Assembly (NCBI GenBank): GCA_028583605.1
Contig: CM053329.1
Location: forward strand, 4,402,001 to 4,466,000
Reading direction: 5' to 3'
Source of the DNA: Dastarcus helophoroides
Taxonomy: Eukaryota > Arthropoda > Insecta > Coleoptera > Bothrideridae
DNA: 64,000 nt
This document shows positions 23,030-35,069 of this stretch, one piece after another. Position numbers and translations under genes: made by a program. Below the pieces are notes generated by a model. The model saw nothing but the letters and a program-made list of their open reading frames with translations. It was not told the DNA's origin and made no database searches. How positions within the stretch are numbered: position 1 is the first letter of the stretch; every line of letters begins with the position of its first letter.

Positions 23030-23560
23030 AAAGTAAGCCTCAGTTAGTTACCTATAGACCTAATTATTATAGTAGGCTTTTTCGTTTTGATCATAATGTA
23101 GATTAGTTACACAATTCACTAAACTCTGCATATTCAAATACAACCTACAAACTAAATATTGATCAGAGTTCCTGATCAAAAAACTGAGCCCAGTGATTGA
23201 ATGTGTGTGAATAGTTATAGGGCAGAAGTGAAGGTTAATCAAAGCGGCCCTGAATTACTTGCATATATTAATTTTGTCCAGGTGTAACAAATTTTTGTAC
23301 ATCTGCAATACATGTGCACTCAAAGTCGTAAGCAATCCACCTTTTATTTGAATTTTGCATTCACCTGCTGCTGTAAAATTAATGTCTGAATATTTGATGA
23401 ACTCGAAACTTATTTATTGTTTAATAAACCGTTTTGAGTTATAAATTTATGTTTTCAGTAAGTATTTATCGCTTAATAAACTGATTTTTATTGCAATTAA
23501 AATTGGCTTCGTTTAAAGCTGCACATTGCCTGTTTAATTACATTCATTAAGGAGAAAAGA
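23030..23560. other. Non-coding stretch
   Basis: No gene recognised. Confidence 0.4.
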
Positions 23561-23565
23561 AAATA

Positions 23566-23625
23566 CAGTTCCCTCTAGTCCGACCTCTATTTGTCCGACT
23601 TCCACTTTGCTAACGGATAAAATTA
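23566..23625 (+). mobile_element. One end of a pogo/Tigger-like element
   Basis: TA precedes CAGTTCCCTCTAGTCCGACC, and repeats of GTCCGAC and AACGGATAA follow. This is the style of pogo/Tigger terminal repeats (family knowledge). No matching right end or transposase was found, so it is a fragment. Confidence 0.4.
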
Positions 23626-23629
23626 TTAA

Positions 23630-24940
23630 TTTTTTTAACTGTAGCTTATGAATTTTATTTTGTGTGAACAAAAAATATTTTAAATGTGGAAGGGCATCTC
23701 GACTCCTCCTCTTTTGATAAATTTTAAAGTTTGTCAGTAGCAGAAAATAATCTTAAAAAATAATGTCGCAAAAATTTTTAGACCCAAGAATTGAGGTGCT
23801 AAGAAAATAGTTTTCTAACCTTCAATAACAAAATAAATGTTACTATAATGTGTCTAAGAACTCTTTCAAAAGCCTCGGTAAATTTTGCCTACCACTGTCT
23901 TCCTTTTGTGCGCTCATTAATACATTTTACTTTTTTCCCTCATATTAACTTACACCAGATACTCGTTGGTGCATACTGGATATGCAAGGTTTTTGAATAA
24001 TTTAATTTTAAGTCTTTTTACAAACGTTAAAACGCCTACCTTAACACCATTTTCTACAGCCCGTTATAAATATTTAAATGTGAGGGAAAAAGCATCGTAA
24101 AAGATAGAAAGCGACATTCAACGTCATAACCTTTGCTGTTATTGTTTGTGATCGTGATAATATGTATCCAGGTATTCCCGTAAAACATTCTCGTAATAAA
24201 ATTTACATAATTAGTTTTTTTATACGCAACTATACCTTTGATACGGCTGCCTTTCAAGTCGCGTGTTTTAGATGAGATCTCTAATGGAATGCAGCGTGCT
24301 CATTTCAAATCTAAATCTTGATAACGGCCTTAACTCAGCCGTAATCAGCCATATGTCAAACAAATCTGATATAGCTTTATGGAAGATTTTTTATTTATTC
24401 CAATTAATTAAGAGTTTTAATTATAGAAAGTTACATGGGATATTTGGTTCTCAATTAACTCTTTCTTTTCAGCGTGTGAATAGCTTTCAACAAGTTCTCA
24501 CGAATCTTAGCACCTACGAAACACGGAAGAACAAGATGTAGCATGGATTTAATTGAAATTTTAATGGATCTCCTGTAAAAAGGAATATAAGTCTATAAAT
24601 TTAATGTTGGATAATTATATATTGCGAAATATCTATTCAGCCTTCTAATGATATGCAAATTAATACAGAGTGTCCGCACATTTATGTCAAGATATCTACA
24701 AGATAATTTTTAATTTTAGCCAAAGTCCCAATACTGTTGGTGCACTGTTTTCCTTTAATTTTTTATCTTTATCTAGTCATCCACAAAACAAACGGAGAAA
24801 GAAAATGTAAAAGTCATAACACTATGTTATGTGAAATTAAATAAAATGCAAATTAAATTATAATTTTAACGTTTCAGGAAAATAAGGTTTTATATCAACC
24901 AAAATTAAATTGAAATGAAAAAAGAAACACAATTTCATGT
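23630..24940. other. Non-coding stretch
   Basis: No gene recognised. The + frame at 24272-24541 and the minus frame at 24054-24257 have no recognisable motifs. Confidence 0.4.
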
Positions 24941-24943
24941 TTA

Positions 24944-25215
24944 GTCATCATCATCATCATCCTTAGCGCTGCAGCTCTGTGTGAGCCCCGACTTTCTCTA
25001 GTTCATTTCGCCATTTCTACCGATTCCGTGACTCCTGCTTCCAATTCCTTGCACCGATTTTTCGTGCGTCCTCATCGACAGCATCCTTTCACCTCAATCT
25101 TGGCCTGCCACGGCTTCTAGCTCCCACTGGTTCCAACACCATGATTTTTTTTTTGGGGTAATTGTCATTAGCTCTATTGACATGTCCTGCCCACCTGAGT
25201 GGGCATGTTTGGTAC
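24944..25215 (-). pseudogene. Non-LTR RT C-terminal fragment with ATG-repeat tail
   Basis: On the minus strand it reads a degenerate QVGRTCQ (from RWxGHV), then ARSRGRPRLR, KDAVDEDARKIGARNWKQ and KWRNELEKVGAHTELQR, the end of a LINE RT protein. It finishes in a (GAT)n microsatellite (24945-24962 on +), a usual 3' tail for such elements. It has in-frame stops and no catalytic region. Confidence 0.75.
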
Positions 25216-25219
25216 GTCA

Positions 25220-25370
25220 TAAAAATCATAATTAGAATAGAATAGATTACCCATACAATATGAAATTTCTGTTGTATAATTAATTAAAATCTTTTACTTT
25301 TCCATTTTTTTTATTGCCTCCCTAATCTTTTGTAAAAAAGTGATTGCTAAGAAGACTCCGCTGTTACATA
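25220..25370. other. Spacer between two inverted RT fragments
   Basis: Short AT-rich spacer with no recognised feature. Confidence 0.35.
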
Positions 25371-25374
25371 TCGA

Positions 25375-25765
25375 GCATTTGTCTGTACGCATGTGAGACA
25401 TGGACGCTTAAAATTGACACTATGAATGTGGTGTTATCGGAGAATCCTGCAAATATCTTGGACTACACCTACTCGTAATGAAGAAGTTCTCAGTCAGTTA
25501 GATAAAGATCGGGAACTCCTGAACATCATAAAAACAAGAAAGGTTGGCTATTTTGGTCACATAATACGAGGTATCAAATACCACATTCCCCACCTGATCA
25601 TTTAGGGAAAAGTTGAGGGCAGAAGATGAATAGGCCGCAAAAAGCTACCGTGGCTACGAAACATCAGAAATTGGACAGGACTAGGAGTAGAGTAACTGTT
25701 CCGAGTTGCGAAAGATAGAGAAAGATTCAACGAAGTTGTGATGGAGATAGCCCACGCTTGAAGAC
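25375..25765 (+). pseudogene. Non-LTR RT C-terminal fragment
   Basis: The + strand reads RNEEVLSQLDKDRELLNIIK, KVGYFGHIIRG, GKVEGRR, IGRKKLPWLRNIRNWTGLGV and LFRVAKDRERFNEVVMEIAH, with stops after HLII, EGRR and GVE. Upstream, RHGRLKL and YRRILQISWT remain in another frame. This is the C-terminus of a LINE RT of the same general class as 22100-23013, lacking catalytic motifs. It lies head to head with the minus-strand fragment at 24944-25215. Confidence 0.8.
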
Positions 25766-25799
25766 TGGCACGGCACCGAAAGAAGAAGCAAAATCGCTT

Positions 25800-27045
25800 A
25801 TAATGAATCATACTGCAAAAAAGAATTAAACGTTTACACAGAAATAATTTACGAAAAAAGTTTTGTAAGCCCTAGAAAACAGGACAATGGAACTTTTGAA
25901 AACAGTCTTAAAACTAAATATACCTTGTATTATTTTCATCACGTGTTTGTGGATATTAATTGCGCAAAAATAATGGAAAAAAATCATATTTTGCTAAAGT
26001 TTTCCAACAGATTAAACAAAACACTTTACTTAATGTTTATATATCGCATTTTAAAATTTCTTGTTAATCTTTTGAAAAAATGTGGCATAATTGTGTTGTA
26101 ATACGTTTTATGCAATAGTCAAACCTAAAAATTAAACGAAGCATCACCGAGAAGTGTTTGTTATCTGTCGAACTTTAATTAAATGAACAAACTACACTAA
26201 TATATTTTTATTGTAGCTGGAAACACTTCAGGTTCAACATTTAGATAGATTATATCGACTATGACATGATTGCTTTATTTGATAAATTACTGATAATGTT
26301 GCCTCGAAATACCACTTAAATGAGAATGTCTACTTGATGTTATCAAAAAATATTACCTTATATAAAAATCAATATTACACAAATAATGTCTGCCATTCAG
26401 CAACACCATATAATTAGTATTATGAAACAAATTATCCCCTGAGTGTTTATTAAAAATAGCCTAGATATTGTATTTTTGTTTGTTCAACCTAACAATCTAT
26501 GCATTAATTTTGATTGCGTGAAATAACATAAGAGATAATATGATTGACAAATCCTGTCACTTATCTGGACGTCGAAATACGATTCTTTTGCCAAAATGAT
26601 TAATAATTTTATCCGCTTGCAATTAGTAAATTTGTTGAATAAAGAAGTTTATCATTTTGATAATTTTACCAAAAAAAGACTTAAAAAACATAAATTATTG
26701 AGTTTGACAAAACAAACATTAAATTATTTTAATGGGTTTTAAACCCTTATACAGGGTTAGTAATTTTTCTCGTCTTACCATTGGAATCTCTCTCATCAAC
26801 TATTATAGATACAAAGTCGCTTGAATTGGAAAAAAAATGTGTAACTTTGTTTGCAATACTTTTATGGAAACAGATTTAGAATTTGTCACTTAATTCCTGA
26901 AATATTTTTAAAAAACTGAAAATTCTCAATTTGTATTTTTTTAAATATCTCATTTGTTTATAAAGATAGTTTTATGAAATTTAATATTTGCATATGAATC
27001 ATCTATTACTAGCTTCTTAAAATGTAAAATTTCTAGGTTCGAGTT
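25800..27045. other. Non-coding stretch
   Basis: No gene recognised. Confidence 0.4.
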
Positions 27046-27049
27046 TGAA

Positions 27050-27340
27050 TTTGTCTTTACTGTAATTCAAAATTCATAATTCCGAGAAAAAAAATCGAAA
27101 TTTTAAGGAAAAAGTAAAACGTTTTTCGAAATTGCAGATTTAATGCTAAAATTTCCTAAAAAAAATTTCGATATCCAAAATAAATATGCTTGAAATGGTT
27201 TTTGAAGTCGAACAATTTAAGACAGAGATCAAAATTTTGGTGTTAATGTTGAAATTTCTAGGAAAGTCATCATGACTTTGAGGCATTATATTGTTTATTA
27301 TTTTACAGAGTTGATTTTTCAGAATTAAAATCGAAATGGC
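27050..27340. repeat. Degenerate CGAAATTT array, copy 3
   Basis: A-rich orientation: AAAAAAAATCGAAATTTTAA, TTTTTCGAAATTGCAGATTT and AAAAATTTCGATATCC in irregular succession. Confidence 0.5.
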
Positions 27341-27344
27341 TAAA

Positions 27345-28180
27345 AAAATCGAGTTATTCGAAAATTCGAATCAATGTGAGCCCCTATCAAATCGTGCTAG
27401 TTTACTGATCGACATCTTTGAGCAAAAACTTAAAACGGCTAGAAATATTCGATACCACATTCAGTTTTCGCTTTGCTTTGTTAATAAAATTTATAGCAAA
27501 ATTAGTATTTTGTTAGGGAAAGTTGGTAAGATATTGGTAGGATTAAAACTCAATATGATTGCTAGTGTTGACAAAATGGATAATACTTATATAAAGCTTT
27601 ATTTTTTTTACTGAAATACCCGTACCAAACCTATAAAAATAAATTAGAGTATTTGTTTCCTAATAATGTTGTGTTGCTGATATGGGCCCCTTGAAACATC
27701 ATAATAAGAAAGGTCCATATTCGCACCAATATTTAAATGTTGTACTTATTTTGGATTAGCAATGTCAGGAAGTGTGCTAAAAGTGTCACTAAACAATATT
27801 AGAGAAAATGGATCTCCCTAAAGCCTTGAAATTAAAAAAAGCCTGAAAAATTAGCCCTTGGTTTTGCCACTTCGTTCCATAACAAAGGAAAAATAAAATA
27901 TTTTAAATGCAATTTAAATTCCAGTGAAAGTTTATTTTAACATTATAAATTACATACCATTATTTATGGAGGTCCATAAACACCCTGACCCTAAGCTAGA
28001 AAATGGCTGCAGTTTAGTTTAAATTCAGTATTATTATTTTCTTTTACATTGGAACAATTCTGATGTGAAAGCATTATTCACAAGTCTGTAGACTAAGGAT
28101 GTGACAATTTTCATATTCCAACTACTAAGCCGTTCAAGTAATATAGAAAAAAAAAATTGTGACTCATTTTCGGATATTTT
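27345..28180. other. Non-coding stretch
   Basis: No supported gene. The + frame 27336-27614 starts inside the array and shows no family motif. Confidence 0.4.
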
Positions 28181-28189
28181 CCTCTAATC

Positions 28190-28500
28190 AGTATTAAGTA
28201 AAACAATCTAAATTTTGAAAAAAAAATAAAAATGTCTGAAAAACCTTGAAATTTAGAATAACAAAAATCGAATTACAGTTAAAATTTTGATTTTAAAATC
28301 ATAATTTTAAGTTTTGAAATATGGAGATAAAAGGCAAAAAATCATCATAATTTCTTTAAAACATTTAGTGAACTTTCAAAATTAAATCGACAACTTCTCA
28401 TATTAAAATTTGGAAGAAATTTTCGAGGAATTTTCTAAAATAAATCACCAATTTCGTGGTTCAAATTAAAATATGAAACGTGAAGTCAAATCTTGGGCAT
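28190..28500. repeat. Degenerate CGAAATTT array, copy 4
   Basis: A-rich orientation, with AACAAAAATCGAATTACAGT, TTTTGATTTTAAAATC and TTTCGAGGAATTTTC repeats. Confidence 0.45.
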
Positions 28501-28759
28501 TTTGACAAAAAAAATATACTTTGATATTTTGTGTATCCAGAATGGCTCCGTTTAAAGTGCCTTAAATGAAACGCTAATACAAAAAATCATTTAAATTAGA
28601 AAGATTCATGTATCCCGAAACTATTAATAAAAAAGATGTGCGTAAAATTAACTTAGTTTTTTCACTCGAGTTTTTAAACATATTGAAATTAAATTTTATA
28701 ACGCTTGGTATATCGCTAAAAGACCAGAAAATAATATAAAGTTAAGTTTCTATCTCAAC

Positions 28760-29157
28760 CAGTGGCGGAGTTACGGGTAACCTGTGATATTATTTTAGAA
28801 GTGCAAAGTGGTAGGACCGGCACTGGACAAAATGAAACAAAACACAATTTTTCGATAAAGTATTCAATTCTGAATAAAAGTTTTCTGTTGACATTTTTTC
28901 TTATAATATGTCACTAGTTGCATTGTATCTTTTTTTTGAAAAACATCACTCTCATTGGTACTGTCACGCGCAAAACATAGGTTAATAAACTCCAAAAATC
29001 TAAATTGTTACACAATAGTGAGAAATATAAAAAAATGTCATGAAACAGCTTTATCCTAAAATAAAAAAATTATCCAAAAATGTCATTTCGTTTCATTTTA
29101 TCCAATGTCATACCATTTTTGGTTAAATTCGCAAGATTACCTGTAATGTCGCCACTA
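28760..29157. mobile_element. hAT-like foldback MITE (398 bp)
   Basis: The left end AGTGGCGGAGTTACGGGTAA pairs with the right end, whose reverse complement is AGTGGCGACATTACAGGTAA. The inverted similarity continues inward: GGACAAAATGAAACAAAACA at 28823 against the complement near 29080-29105. CAGTGGCG ends are hAT-like (family knowledge). No 8-bp duplication is visible and there is no coding capacity. Confidence 0.6.
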
Positions 29158-29379
29158 TCACATTTTATGACACTCTATCCATGCACAATGTACAGAAAAA
29201 TATCTTTAATAATTCAGAAAATAAAACATAAAAACTCTTTTTAATTACATTTTGAACACGTCTTTTTTTATTAAGAGTTTCCGGATATGTTCAAGTGAAA
29301 CTTTTTGTTTAAAATTATTTTTTTTACTTGCCTCATTTAAAGTACTAAACACGGGGACTCTCTGTCGAGTCCTTTTGCG

Positions 29380-30080
29380 TTTAAGTCTAAATTGCACTTA
29401 AATTTAAATTTATTTTTTTTAACTTTAAAATCAAATCGAAATTACAATTTCAAGGCGAAATTTTAATATATGGAAATCTGAATATTATAATCAAATTTCT
29501 ATATTAAAGCGGAAATCCTAAGATTAAAACCGAAATTTAAATTTAAAAGTTGAAATGACTTTAGTCTCTAAAATTCGACTACATATTCAAAATTACAATA
29601 AAAGTTCCAATCTTGAAAAAAACGTTAATCATTTTAAGCCAAAACCTAAAAACTGCAAATAAAACAAAAGCTTCTCAAATTTTAAAGTTTATGGTCGAAA
29701 TTGTGCTATTAATGTTAAAATTAAAAAAAAAAATGTCGAGAAAAATATTTCCCTTACTTTCACTTTAAAGTTGCAATCTGAAACTAAAGTCGAAAAACTT
29801 GGGATTTGTAATAAAGAATCTCGACATTTGCAATTGTAAATCAAAATTTTACGTTTGGAATCCGAATTTTAAATTTGCAATCAGAATGTGGATATTTACT
29901 ATTTAATGTCAAACCATACTAAAAAAATGCTGTCTTTCAACTTGAGTTGTCAAGAAAATATATATTTTTTTGTGAAATGGACTGGTCCTTGACTAGCCTT
30001 AAAAATTTAAAAAAAAATCGAAATTTCGAATTTCAAATTAAAATGTGGAGATGAAAGTCGAAATTTCTTTCCACGCGTTC
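29380..30080. repeat. Degenerate CGAAATTT array, copy 5
   Basis: A-rich orientation with many short units: CGAAATTACAATTTCAAGGC, AAACCGAAATTTAAATTT and AAAAAAATCGAAATTTCG. It includes GTGAAATGGACTGGTCCTTG at 29973-29992, repeated with one change at 51616-51635. Confidence 0.55.
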
Positions 30081-30084
30081 AACG

Positions 30085-32155
30085 ATTTTTTCTTTAAAGT
30101 AATTGTATGTAATGCTCTGTTTTTACGATGAATTCTAGCAAAAGTGACTGCTTTTCCTGTTGTGTTAAATATGGGGCACATCATATTGTGATTTTGACGT
30201 CTCTATAAGGAACAATGAACTGGTCGTTCGAAAGCCGAACATTAGTAGAACTCTTGTGATAGATAACTGTGTGTCAATATTTTACATTATTTTCTGAAAT
30301 TCCTCCTCCACTTAAATTCGTTGAACTTAGGCCAATCTCTTTAAGTCATTTATAAACAGACAGGTATTTATTATATCAAGATGTGGGTGTAAGGACAATG
30401 CGGCCGTGTCGTCGGTATGTTGCTGTTTTGTATAACATCTGCACTTTTCTCGCCTCACAGATGAGTCGGTGTTATTATGATAAATTCATTTCACTGAAAT
30501 TAAACACGATGCGACCATATAATTGAATGCTCCGCTAAGTAATCAGGTTTTTATCTCGATAATCTACAAGGCCTGGACTAATGTGTAATCCATGCATTAC
30601 CAGTTATGTGTTGCTAGAAGAATGCCCGACTAACTGCAAAGTGTTTTTGTCGGCGATACACCTAAAGATCTGATTTAATATTTTCAATTAAAATTGTTTT
30701 TTAAACAGAAAATTTATAAAAATGTAATTGTTATTTTGTAACATATGCAGCTTGGCCATTGTATGAGATACTTTCGATCGGTTCTGGTACCAGAGCAATT
30801 GTGTTTTAAATTGTAATTATATGAGTGGTTGTAATAACCGCGTAATTGTGTATTGTATAGCTGATATCTGATATAAAAACTGTATTTGTAAAAATAACTT
30901 AATAACGCTATATTGAAGACTTGGCGGTACTACTATCAGGGTGGTCTTGACGAAATCACCAGGTTGTTTTCATGCGTTTCTTAACGAATCTTTAAGAATA
31001 AAATTTTAAGTGAAAATGAAACAAAATGTGGATCATCAAGAAAAAAATTCAGAATAGTGCTTATAAATTTTGGGGATTCTAAAGGTTTGTTGCTTTGCAC
31101 TGATCGCAAAAATGGATTCTTTAAATGTTGTAATGATGGGGGGAAGCAAACTTATTTTCGTTCTAGGCATTTGGTTGAATTATGTCTAGGTTGGACTAAT
31201 TTTTATTAGTTCATAGATATTGTAAGTTCATATTCTATAATCTTCTGAGTTCTGGGCCTACATTGGTTGTCTGAGCATTTAAATCTTTCTTTCTTAATCC
31301 ATTGTAGTATTTCTGTGAAGGAGTTATCTCTAGTCACTCACTTAACCATGACGCTTAGCCACCCAGTTTTGTTGAGGAACCGGTAAATATCTATTTAATG
31401 CGCTGCTAAGTTCAAATACCTTAAGGATGAACCGTCTTATTGATGTTAAGCCTGAGTACTAGCAAATTACTTATTAATTTCCTTAAAGTTCTCTACAGTT
31501 AGAATCATTAGGTGTTCATCTAGCCCAAATCTTTAGAAAAAAAATTTCTGAGGTGGTTTCAAGGCGCTTTTTGTACATGAAATTTTAAAACATACGTGAG
31601 TTTGTCAGTGCCTGATATTCGTAATACCAAAACTCGCCCGGCTTTGCGCATTCACTTCGTGACGTCAGCAACAGAGTGGAATTCAAAATTGTCCACTGCT
31701 TAGGATAGGGAAGTTGGTTTGAATTGCAAATAAATTCTAAAATAAAGTATAATGGAATTTTTTATTTTATATATTGCACATGTAAAAATGTAATGAAAGA
31801 AGGCAAACAGATAATGTTCATGAAAAATACACCTTTAGTCTATTCAATAACTTATATTTGATAATGTAATAAACGAGTTAACACGTTTCTTAAGTTTGTT
31901 TACATAAATATATTATGTATAATACATTATATTATGTAACTAGCTATCTAGTCTTTGTGGCAAGTAGGTTTTAAAATCTGTGATTTTACTGAAATCGCAG
32001 ATATTGTGATTATAGAGAAAATAATAAATCAAGAGAAATATGGAAGTTTGGATAAACAAATGTATAGGTCGGAGATTCTCAAATTTGTTTTTTCTAAGAA
32101 ACAGTTTGTAACTTTTGCAATTGTTTATTTTGTAGGTGCATCTAATTATATTATT
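30085..32155. other. Non-coding stretch
   Basis: No supported gene. 31615-31680 contains GAAGTGAATGCGCAAAGCCG on the minus strand, which faintly resembles Helitron 3' ends but lacks a terminal CTRR. Confidence 0.4.
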
Positions 32156-32159
32156 TAAG

Positions 32160-32560
32160 AAAATATTTGTTTATAATTAGAAAATTTTGACTTTTCTCTG
32201 AAATTCTCTTACAATTGTTTATTTCGTAGGACCTCTAGTTAAAAGAACATTTTTTTTATAATGTCAAAATTTCGATATTTCTTTTAAATTTTCGATTTAT
32301 GGGTACAAAAAAAATTTAGTTATCCTCAAAATTTATACAAAAATTAAATTGAAAAAACAATCAGCATATCATTTTGACATTTCCCTCAGATCTTCGGTTT
32401 ATACACAAAATTGAATTTTTTTTTCGAATTTTCGAAAAAACAAAATGATTATTTTATCATCGTATTATTATCTTTCAAGAAAGATGGTAAATTTTCAGGT
32501 TTGTTTCTTGGAAATTTTGACTTCACTTTCAAATTTTTGATTGAAATGATGTATCGAAAT
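32160..32560. repeat. Degenerate CGAAATTT array, copy 6
   Basis: Mixed-orientation short units: TCAAAATTTCGATATTTC, TTTTCGATTTATGGG and TTTTTTCGAATTTTCG. Confidence 0.45.
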
Positions 32561-32564
32561 TGAT

Positions 32565-33015
32565 GCTTACATTAAAAATGTGACGTATTTGTTTTAATTA
32601 TTTTTGTTTTATTTGCTATTTACTTCACTTATGGATTTATTATAAATTTTTATAATGATAATTTTTGTCTCGATGTATTCACCATAAAATTGAAATAATT
32701 CAAAGACCAGCAAACCGATTATGTGCATATGTGTAATCAGAATAATTGGAGGAATTTAAAACTGTCCATATATACAGGGTTTTCTATTTAAAGAAATCTA
32801 ACTTTTTGTGTAACTTGTACACTTACAAGGCTCCTGCTAATCCATTAGCACCAGTAAAATCTACATGAAAATCCTTAAAACATCTCCTTTTTATTTTTTA
32901 AATCTGACAAAAATAAAGACAAAATTGGGGGTGGGGGTGGAGGTATTCATTAAGATAACTAACTCTGTACTTCTAACTGAATTTACTGCTATTACTATTA
33001 TAATTACTTTTGTCT
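32565..33015. other. Non-coding stretch
   Basis: No gene recognised. It contains a GGGGGTGGGGGTGGAGG run (32928-32944) and an ACAGGGTTTT repeat end near 32774. If the THAP exon is real, this lies in its first intron. Confidence 0.4.
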
Positions 33016-33026
33016 CAGTCACTTAC

Positions 33027-33403
33027 GCGTTTAAGAGCTTCTTGACTAGTTGGGCTCGTTCCTTTTTTTTTATCACTACATTTCGTCTACTTGATGTAGC
33101 GGTTGTTGTTGATGACAAATGGGGTAAATTTTGATTAGGAACAGCATCATCTTTTAATCCACGATAACGTTTTGGAGTGTAATTTAATAATTTGTGTTGA
33201 AGGTTCACTTTATAATCACTTTCGGTAAAATGTTTGGAGTATATCACAGCGTTTTTAACATTAAATTTGTCTTTTCTTCCCGTTTTAACCACCCACTTAT
33301 TCACAAGTTCAAGATCCTTGGGAAAACGGAAAAATTTGACACCTGGACAAAGATTTTTCTTTTCCTGGTTATCCGAATCACACCCGTAGACAGCACAACG
33401 CAT
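33027..33403 (-). CDS. THAP-domain first exon, zinc ligand altered
   Basis: The ATG at 33403 (context GTAAAAATGCG) opens 125 codons plus 2 bases to a consensus donor, CGC|GTAAGT, whose intron starts at 33026. The unspliced frame stops a few codons later, at 33023. Residues 1-94 form a THAP-type C2CH domain: Cys3, Cys8, FFRFPKD with Pro28, Trp37, SKHF with His58, and the terminal AVP at 87-89. THAP domains bind DNA in chromatin factors and in P-element-type transposases. The third zinc ligand, a Cys just before SKHF, is Tyr55 here (TAC instead of TGC/TGT, middle base at 33240), which should weaken or abolish zinc binding. A Ser/Thr-rich linker and a basic segment (RRNVVIKKKERAQLVKKLL) follow. 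No downstream exon was identified. It may be a host gene, a domesticated copy or a young pseudogene. Confidence 0.7.
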
Positions 33404-33522
33404 TTTTACGCTGTTTTTAGCAACTTTTTTACGTATTTTATGTAGGAACGGTATGTAAACTACAAGTTTGCTGAACTGTTTTTCGTGCGAAAAATGGTAG
33501 CTTAGGAGCCCCTTGCTTTATT

Positions 33523-33658
33523 GGCAAAAAAACTCGAAATCAGGTATAACAAAAATATTTTAAAGAGCGGAAACAGATCATAAAATGTTTTGCAGGCCGC
33601 TAAGCTGTTTCGGTCGTTGAAAATATTACTTCATACCCGATTTTCGGTTATTTTTGCC
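33523..33658. repeat. Imperfect inverted repeat upstream of the THAP exon
   Basis: The left arm GGCAAAAAAACTCGAAATCA (33523-33542) matches the complement of the right arm TACCCGATTTTCGGTTATTT (33635-33654). Pairing continues to GCGGAAACAG against CTGTTTCGG. Arms are ~50 bp around a ~26-bp loop. It lies 120 bp upstream of the THAP start codon on the minus strand. It may be a small MITE or a promoter-proximal palindrome. Confidence 0.6.
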
Positions 33659-33664
33659 TTAAAG

Positions 33665-34685
33665 AAAAATAAAAAGACAACATTAAACTTTTGATGTTCA
33701 AGATTTAAAAATTTTACAGAGGAGAAAGTTTGAACAATTGTAATTATCCTATCCAGACGCAACAAACGCATAGCTTAATAAATTGGTGTAATGTATTTAT
33801 TTTTTATTTTATAACAATGAATATGCATATCTATTTTAGAGTTGCTGCAATTCTGTTCCATGTTTACTCATGTTCACAATAGTATCAATTTTAAGGGTAG
33901 CTGGGATAACTGAATATCATGTTTTATAGGTATCATTTAAAAGTATTAGTGATAGTTTTACGTAGTTCCAGTTTGAATTTACTCTGTTGCCTACGTCATA
34001 GCGCGCCAAGTGGACTCCGCCCCCGATGCGTAATATTGTATCTTTTAGTTGTTCTATCGTGTGAGTTTGTCGATATGTTTACGAATATGTATTTTCACAT
34101 CTACTATGTTGGTTGATCTAACCTGGAGGACATTTCTTTTTAATTGGTTTATCCAGATATTCCTGTGAACCCCTCCGGTTCCTATCTTATGGGTTTTCAT
34201 CAATATCAGATTAAGAGTTTTTGATGAAACCCTTAATATTAGGTGATAAATTTACACAAGTCAATTTTTAGACTGCCCAACCCTCCAGTTCTATTACCTT
34301 CGGTTTTTGCTCCTTGTCTTTACCACTTGTTCAGTGCAATGTAAAAGTGTGTATGTCTATATCTAAATACCAAAATCATTGTGGAAAAACCCAACGATGA
34401 ATGTGAATTTTAAAACTGCAAAACTCCGAAGCCGTACAGAAATCACCACGTTATTGTTTAGTCGGTCGACATTTAACAATGGGCACATTTGATATCGGAA
34501 AGAATTTAATGCGCATCTAAAAGTATTCCTGTTTCTCACGCAGAGCGGATCTAAAAATAAAGGAGTTTAGCGAGCAAGCAAGAAAGTAGATTAAAGCACA
34601 CATTGGAAACATTTAGTGGCGCATGAAGCAAGTAGTTGTTAATCTGGTAAGAGCGATTCTTTAGACGGCATCAATATTAATTAAG
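33665..34685. other. Non-coding stretch
   Basis: No gene recognised. A GC-richer patch at 33990-34032 has no identified function. Confidence 0.4.
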
Positions 34686-34689
34686 TTAC

Positions 34690-34990
34690 TAATTGGATGT
34701 AGAAGAGGCAAGTCGGGGCTTGCGGTCGCTCGGGAATCCGGCGGTGGCGTTTCCGAGTAAACCCTTGTTTAATAGCCAAGCCGCAGAGAAGCGGCGGTGT
34801 CCGTTAGCGGTGTTGGTCAGCCCAATGCGCCACTTGGTCACTACGAGCCACCCATCCTCCTCTTTCGCTCTTCGCAACTCGGGTTTAATCATTCTTTTGG
34901 GATTACCCCAGAATCAGAAATCCACTACGATGTTTCGGATTATGTTCTGCCACTTTAATACGCCGCTACATCGCCTGCAGCAGCAGTTAC
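34690..34990. other. GC-rich island, function unknown
   Basis: This ~300-bp stretch is far richer in G+C and CpG than its surroundings. It is open on both strands: a + frame from 34693 and a minus frame from 34892. Neither product (arginine-, serine- and leucine-rich) matches a family I know. It could be an exon of an unrecognised gene, a promoter-associated CpG-rich region or transferred DNA. I would not call a CDS. Confidence 0.35.
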
Positions 34991-35069
34991 TGTCATTTGG
35001 AGCAGTTATAACATTTATCTACCTCTCATATAAGAAGGTCATATGTTTTGATAAATTATGCCTGTAAAA

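Noticed and set aside
31615..31680. Possible Helitron 3' end (GCGCAAAGCCGGGCGAG on the minus strand)
   Set aside because: No CTRR before T and no 5' TC end; resemblance limited to the GC-rich hairpin phrase.
34693..35067. 124-codon + frame over the GC-rich island
   Set aside because: The opposite strand is also open, the product matches nothing known, and the second half runs into AT-rich sequence; kept only as a compositional feature.
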